Assembly (NCBI GenBank): GCA_946537305.1
Contig: CAMNFR010000003.1
Span: 1 to 64,000, forward strand
Reading direction: 5' to 3'
Source: an uncultured Lachnospiraceae bacterium
GTDB taxonomy: Bacteria > Bacillota > Clostridia > Lachnospirales > Lachnospiraceae
Length of the DNA stretch: 64,000 nt
Position numbers and translations under genes: made by a program. This document shows positions 60,156 through 64,000 of this stretch, in pieces. Within the stretch, counting starts at the first letter, position 1. Every line of letters begins with the position of its first letter. Below the pieces are notes generated by a model. That model did no database searches and was not told the DNA's origin. It saw only the letters and a list, made by a program, of their open reading frames with translations.

Positions 60156-61253
60156 ATGATGCAGTTTATTCCCGAAAGCCCGCATGACCCGGTCCTGGCA
60201 GAGGACCTGATGGCGGTCTGCGACGCTTCCCTGCCCTGGGAAAGCCTGAAGAACAGCCATATTCTGGTGACCGGCGCGACCGGTCTGGTAGGATCCATGC
60301 TGGTGAAGGCGCTCTTGACCGCCAACCGCGTGCGCGGCCTGGATCTGACCGTTTATGCACTGGTCCGTAATCCGCAGAAGGCGGCAAAGATCTACGGAGA
60401 TCTGGCCGAACGGAAGGAGCTGGTCTTTGTGACCGGCGACCTGTGCGATCCGGATCTGAAGATTGCCGCTCCTCTGGATTATATTTTCCACGGCGCAGCC
60501 ATTACGACATCAAAGATCATGGTCACCAGACCTGTGGAGACGCTGAAAACAGCCCTTCAGGGAACGGAGACGATGCTGGAACTGGCAAAAGAAAAGCAGG
60601 TAAAGGGCATGGTCTATATTTCCTCCATGGAGGCCTTCGGCCGTCCGGACCCGACGCTTGCTGCGGTGCGGGAGGAAGACCTGGGCTATGTAGACCTGAC
60701 CAACGTGCGCAGCTGCTACCCGGAAGGGAAACGCGTGTGTGAGCTGATGTGCGCCTGCTACGCGTCGGAGTACGGCGTGCCGGTGAAATCCGCAAGGCTG
60801 GCGCAGACCTTTGGTGCGGGGGTGGATATCTCCGAAGGGCGCGTGTTCGCCCAGTTCACGAAGAGCGCCATGGCGGGGGAGGACATCGTGCTCCATACCG
60901 CCGGAAGATCTATAGGGAACTACTGCTATACGGCGGATGTGATCACCGGTCTTCTGACCATTCTCCTGAAAGGGGAGAACGGCGGTACCTATACTGTGGC
61001 GAATCCCCGCACGGCCACCCGCATCTGCGATATGGCACAGATGGTGGCTGACAAGATCGGCGGCGGGAAGAGCCGTGTGGTCTTTGACATTCCGGAGGAC
61101 GCCATGAAGTATGGCTACGCCCCGGATGTCGTTATGCATCTGAATTCCGATAAGCTACAGGCCCTGGGCTGGCAGCCGCGGACGGATCTTCCGCAGATGT
61201 ATGAGCGCCTGGCGGCAAGCTTTGCGGCCCAGGTGGAAGAAAAGGACGCGTAA
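60156..61253 (+). CDS. NAD-dependent epimerase/dehydratase (extended SDR), partner of the IspD-like gene
   Basis: The 365-residue protein has an ~30-residue lead, then HILVTGATGLVGSMLVKALL, YIFHGAAITTSKIMVTRPVE, VYISSMEAFGRPD and a catalytic SCYPEGKRVCELMCACYASE. It closely parallels the SDR at 27753 (CYPSAKRACE). AAGGAG precedes ATG 60156; ATG 60159 is also possible. It likely reduces, epimerises or dehydrates a sugar-like substrate before or after cytidylylation. The product is unknown. Confidence 0.86.
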   Translation: MMQFIPESPHDPVLAEDLMAVCDASLPWESLKNSHILVTGATGLVGSMLVKALLTANRVRGLDLTVYALVRNPQKAAKIYGDLAERKELVFVTGDLCDPDLKIAAPLDYIFHGAAITTSKIMVTRPVETLKTALQGTETMLELAKEKQVKGMVYISSMEAFGRPDPTLAAVREEDLGYVDLTNVRSCYPEGKRVCELMCACYASEYGVPVKSARLAQTFGAGVDISEGRVFAQFTKSAMAGEDIVLHTAGRSIGNYCYTADVITGLLTILLKGENGGTYTVANPRTATRICDMAQMVADKIGGGKSRVVFDIPEDAMKYGYAPDVVMHLNSDKLQALGWQPRTDLPQMYERLAASFAAQVEEKDA

Positions 61254-61280
61254 ATTGCGAAAGACGAGCGAGGAACAGGA

Positions 61281-64000
61281 ATGAAGCTGAGTATCATATG
61301 GATGGTAAAGCCGTCCGAAAAGACCAACAAAAAGACCTGGGACTGCCTGGTAAAGGAGTGCCGGGACTATCCGGACGCAGTGCAGATCCTGGCTTACCGG
61401 GCTCCGGACTCCTGGAAGAAAAAGTATCAGGAGTTTCCCTGTGAGAAAGTGGATCTGGAATATGTGGTCGGCTTTGGGAAATCTTCCGATATGGAATGCT
61501 ATCAGGATGCGGCCTGCCGTCTGGGACAGGCGGATATTGTGACGGCACTGAATGGAGGAGATACATTTTCAAAGGGAGCCTTTGCAGAGGCGGAACGGCA
61601 GATGATCCTTCATCGGGAGACGTCTGTCTGCATGCTGGAGAAGATCTCTCCGGAAAAGAAAGCCGTTCCTTTTGGAAGCAGCCAGGGCCTGGCGCACCAG
61701 AGCCCGAAGCGGATAATGCTAAACAATAATTATCAGACCTATCCCTGGTTTTTTTCCGGTACGGTCATTCGTGCCTCTCTTTTAAAGGAATATGCCTTCC
61801 CTGAGGTGCCGAGATGGGATGCGGAACGCCGCATGTTTTTTGAGCTCCTGCGGAAAGAAGGAATTGGTCAGCTGCTGTTCCTTCGGGGGCATAAACTATA
61901 TGACAGTGTCCGGAGAGAAGGAGATGAGCTGTTTTTTCCGGGAATCTATGAAGAAGGATATTACGAGCCTTCCCTGCGTGAATTCTGGATTCCGTATTTG
62001 AGCGAACGAAGGGAAAATGAAGAGAGCATCCCTCTTTTTATTCAATATCATGCTCTGTTTTCGCTGAACTGCCGCATTCAGGCAAACTGGAATAATCGAA
62101 ATAAGCATGTCATACCGGAGGGTAAAGAGCAGCAGTTTCTGCAGACGGCCGGAGAGCTGCTTCGTCTGCTGGATGAAGATGTTGTCTTTAATGCTGAAAA
62201 AATGCCGGAATGTTCGATGAACAATTCTCTGACATGGGTCCTGGGGATTCTGCGGAATGGCCCTGATTTTCGGTTTGATGTGAGATTTATTGCCGGAAAT
62301 CCTTATTATGGTGCCGGACGTGTTACGTATAATACCGTTACGAACCTTCGTACAAATATCCAATTTATGGATTTTAAGGAAGGCTATCTGGAAATAGACG
62401 GAACGGTCCATCCAATCCTGTATTCTCTGGCCGAAGAGGTCTATTTCCGGTTTGATGACAAGAAATATGCCATATCCTACAACGGGAGATATGGCCTGAC
62501 AAAGGTCTTCGGCGTCAGTATATATAAAGCACATGGATTTCATATTTCCATACCTATATATAAAAAAGAGGCGGATCATCTGATCTGCTGCGCGCTGATC
62601 GATGGCCGTGAAGTGCGTATCGGATACAGCTTTGATTCGCATACCAGTCGTATGAGCAGCCGCTTCCAGAACAGTTACTGGTGGTTTGGGGGCAATCGGC
62701 CGTATCTTATGACGCTGGAAGATGAGGCGCTGTATATTCGAAGACAGCATATGGACGACCGGAAACTGCAGGAACGTAAGCTTCGCAAAGAGATGTGGAA
62801 GGTGGGCATCACCGAGGATCGGCGGGCACTTCTGTTTATTCTGATTCGAATGGTATTCTTTCTTCTGCGTCCTTACTTCAAGCGGCGGCCGATCTGGATG
62901 TATCTGGATAAGATTTATAAGGGCGGGGATTCTGCGGAGTATTTGTACAAATACGCCAGCAAACAGGATAATAATTTCAAACATTACTACCTGTTGGACA
63001 AAAAGACACCTGATTATCGAAGACTGAAAAAAGAAGGTTATCATCCGCTCGTGCGAGGCAGCATTAAGCATCGTCTGGTATTTCTGATGGCGGATATGAT
63101 GGTCATCTCGAATTCCACAGTCTTTACCTTTAATAATTTTGGAATGATCAATTCCAGTTACATTCGGGATCTTCCGGATTTTCATGTGTGCTGTGTTCAG
63201 CACGGCATGTCGGTACAGAAGATTGCCCTGGCACAGACACGTCTGCGGGATAACACGCGTCTGTATTTCTGTGCATCAAAATACGAATTGAAGAATCTGT
63301 CGCATCCGGCGTATGATTACGTAGGCTATGATGCACTGAAGCTTACGGGCGTTCCGCGATATGATGGCCTTGTGAACAATGATCAGAAGCAGATCATGAT
63401 CAGCCCGACCTGGCGAATGCAGGCGGCCATGCCGGTGCAGGGCAGCGAGGGGATGCAGCGTTCCTACAATCCGCTGTTTAAACAAAGCCCTTATTTTAAA
63501 GTCTACAATGCGTTGATCAACGATCCCAGGCTGATTGAGGCAGCCAGGAAATACGGTTATAAAATTAAATATGTGCTGCATCCAATCGTCAGCTCACAGG
63601 TGAAGGATTTTACCCGGAATGATTACGTGGATATTATTCCTGCGGCCGGGGATATGAGCTACGAAAAGATGTTCTGTGAGTCAAGCTTGATGGTCACGGA
63701 TTTTTCCGGTATTCAGTTTGATTTTGCGTACATGCGAAAACCGCTGGTCTATTTACATCACAGAGACATCCCCCAGCATTATGAAGAGGGCAGTTTCTTC
63801 TATGACACGATGGCGTTTGGTGAGATCTGCCACGACAACGATGAATTGGTAGATCTGCTGATAGAATACATGCAGAATGGGTGTCAGATGAAGGAAGAGT
63901 ATGTCCGGCGGGCGGATGATTTCTTCTATTACCGGGATCACAGTAACTGCGAACGAATCTATCGGGTGATGGTGGATTATCAGGATAAGTATATTCTGGG
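61281..64000 (+). CDS. Glycosyltransferase-like N-terminus fused to CDP-glycerol glycerophosphotransferase domain (partial at window end)
   Basis: ATG 61281 opens a frame that stays open to the window edge (906 codons plus two bases); the ORF track omits it because no stop is present. The first ~200 residues (MKLSIIWMVKPSEKTNKKTW, DIVTALNGGDTFSKGAFAEA) look like a divergent GT2-type domain. A beta-rich middle follows. From ~540 the CDP-glycerol glycerophosphotransferase fold appears: VCCVQHGMSVQKIALAQTRL, ISPTWRMQAAMPV, VLHPIVSSQVKDF and MVTDFSGIQFDFAYMRKPLV. The catalytic His is in a QHG rather than WHG context. It probably adds both a sugar and an alditol phosphate, or only the latter. Confidence 0.85.
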   Translation, partial: MKLSIIWMVKPSEKTNKKTWDCLVKECRDYPDAVQILAYRAPDSWKKKYQEFPCEKVDLEYVVGFGKSSDMECYQDAACRLGQADIVTALNGGDTFSKGAFAEAERQMILHRETSVCMLEKISPEKKAVPFGSSQGLAHQSPKRIMLNNNYQTYPWFFSGTVIRASLLKEYAFPEVPRWDAERRMFFELLRKEGIGQLLFLRGHKLYDSVRREGDELFFPGIYEEGYYEPSLREFWIPYLSERRENEESIPLFIQYHALFSLNCRIQANWNNRNKHVIPEGKEQQFLQTAGELLRLLDEDVVFNAEKMPECSMNNSLTWVLGILRNGPDFRFDVRFIAGNPYYGAGRVTYNTVTNLRTNIQFMDFKEGYLEIDGTVHPILYSLAEEVYFRFDDKKYAISYNGRYGLTKVFGVSIYKAHGFHISIPIYKKEADHLICCALIDGREVRIGYSFDSHTSRMSSRFQNSYWWFGGNRPYLMTLEDEALYIRRQHMDDRKLQERKLRKEMWKVGITEDRRALLFILIRMVFFLLRPYFKRRPIWMYLDKIYKGGDSAEYLYKYASKQDNNFKHYYLLDKKTPDYRRLKKEGYHPLVRGSIKHRLVFLMADMMVISNSTVFTFNNFGMINSSYIRDLPDFHVCCVQHGMSVQKIALAQTRLRDNTRLYFCASKYELKNLSHPAYDYVGYDALKLTGVPRYDGLVNNDQKQIMISPTWRMQAAMPVQGSEGMQRSYNPLFKQSPYFKVYNALINDPRLIEAARKYGYKIKYVLHPIVSSQVKDFTRNDYVDIIPAAGDMSYEKMFCESSLMVTDFSGIQFDFAYMRKPLVYLHHRDIPQHYEEGSFFYDTMAFGEICHDNDELVDLLIEYMQNGCQMKEEYVRRADDFFYYRDHSNCERIYRVMVDYQDKYIL

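Noticed and set aside
61896-63203. 435-residue minus-strand ORF
   Set aside because: It is a shadow of the plus-strand TagF-like gene from 61281, which the track omits because it has no stop in the window. The plus frame has clear domain motifs.

Overview
The window reads as a chromosomal segment of a low-to-mid GC Gram-positive anaerobe, most likely a Lachnospiraceae member (Bacillota, Clostridia). This is inferred from strong Shine-Dalgarno (SD) sequences, sigma-A-like promoters, surface proteins with Lys/Tyr-rich fibronectin-III-like repeats, a VanW protein, an L,D-transpeptidase, and a teichoic-acid-type gene set without lipopolysaccharide genes. After one minus-strand gene at the left end, every convincing gene lies on the plus strand, usually a few bases apart or overlapping. 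The window is one very large cell-surface glycopolymer locus.

Layout. (1) 0-9.5 kb: the tail of an unknown acidic protein, a VanW-family protein on the minus strand, a secreted NlpC/P60-like protein with FN3 repeats, a polyprenyl-phosphate sugar-phosphate transferase, a GT2, and a secreted L,D-transpeptidase with the same type of FN3 repeats. (2) 9.5-12 kb: a promoter, a UDPGP-type uridylyltransferase and UDP-galactopyranose mutase (UDP-Galf supply). (3) 12-44 kb: an AT-richer serotype-like cassette. It holds a GT61 protein; a polymerase-like membrane protein fused to nine 32-residue repeats; a PglF/PglE/PglC-like trio; a PLP decarboxylase plus ATP-grasp pair; several glycosyltransferases; two LicD proteins; an IspD-like plus SDR pair; Wzy-like and Wzx-like proteins; CapE-CapG-CapF (UDP-L-FucNAc); a GtrII-like protein; a Wzz-like protein with a degenerate kinase domain; and a cytidylyltransferase/CobD-like fusion. 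The cassette ends in broken genes at 43.3-44.1 kb. (4) 44-64 kb: a GC-rich teichoic-acid-like block. It holds an acyltransferase, a GatZ-like protein, a GatD-like dehydrogenase, a protein with four LicD units, three IspD/TarI-like cytidylyltransferases, TarJ, TagD, TagG/TagH, and three CDP-glycerol glycerophosphotransferase-family proteins carrying four such domains, the last running off the window.

How the genes fit together (inference). Two different initiating phosphoglycosyltransferases (5.0 and 21.4 kb), one flippase and two polymerase-like proteins point to at least one Wzx/Wzy-type polymer. TagGH, TagD, TarIJ and the TagF-like enzymes point to a second, ABC-exported polymer of poly(alditol phosphate) type. 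Several separate modules appear to make CDP-activated or phospho-linked substituents: TagD, TarI/TarJ, two IspD-SDR pairs, a possible GatZ/GatD/IspD module, and the cytidylyltransferase-CobD fusion. LicD-family proteins are the likely transferases for some of these.

The most unusual items are the four-unit LicD protein inside a putative new CDP-alditol operon, the polymerase fused to a nine-fold 32-residue repeat, and a 16-codon leader ORF that could feed into an aminotransferase gene across an A7 tract. No tRNA, rRNA, CRISPR array, transposase or integrase was seen. All family assignments come from reading motifs by eye; no database search was run.
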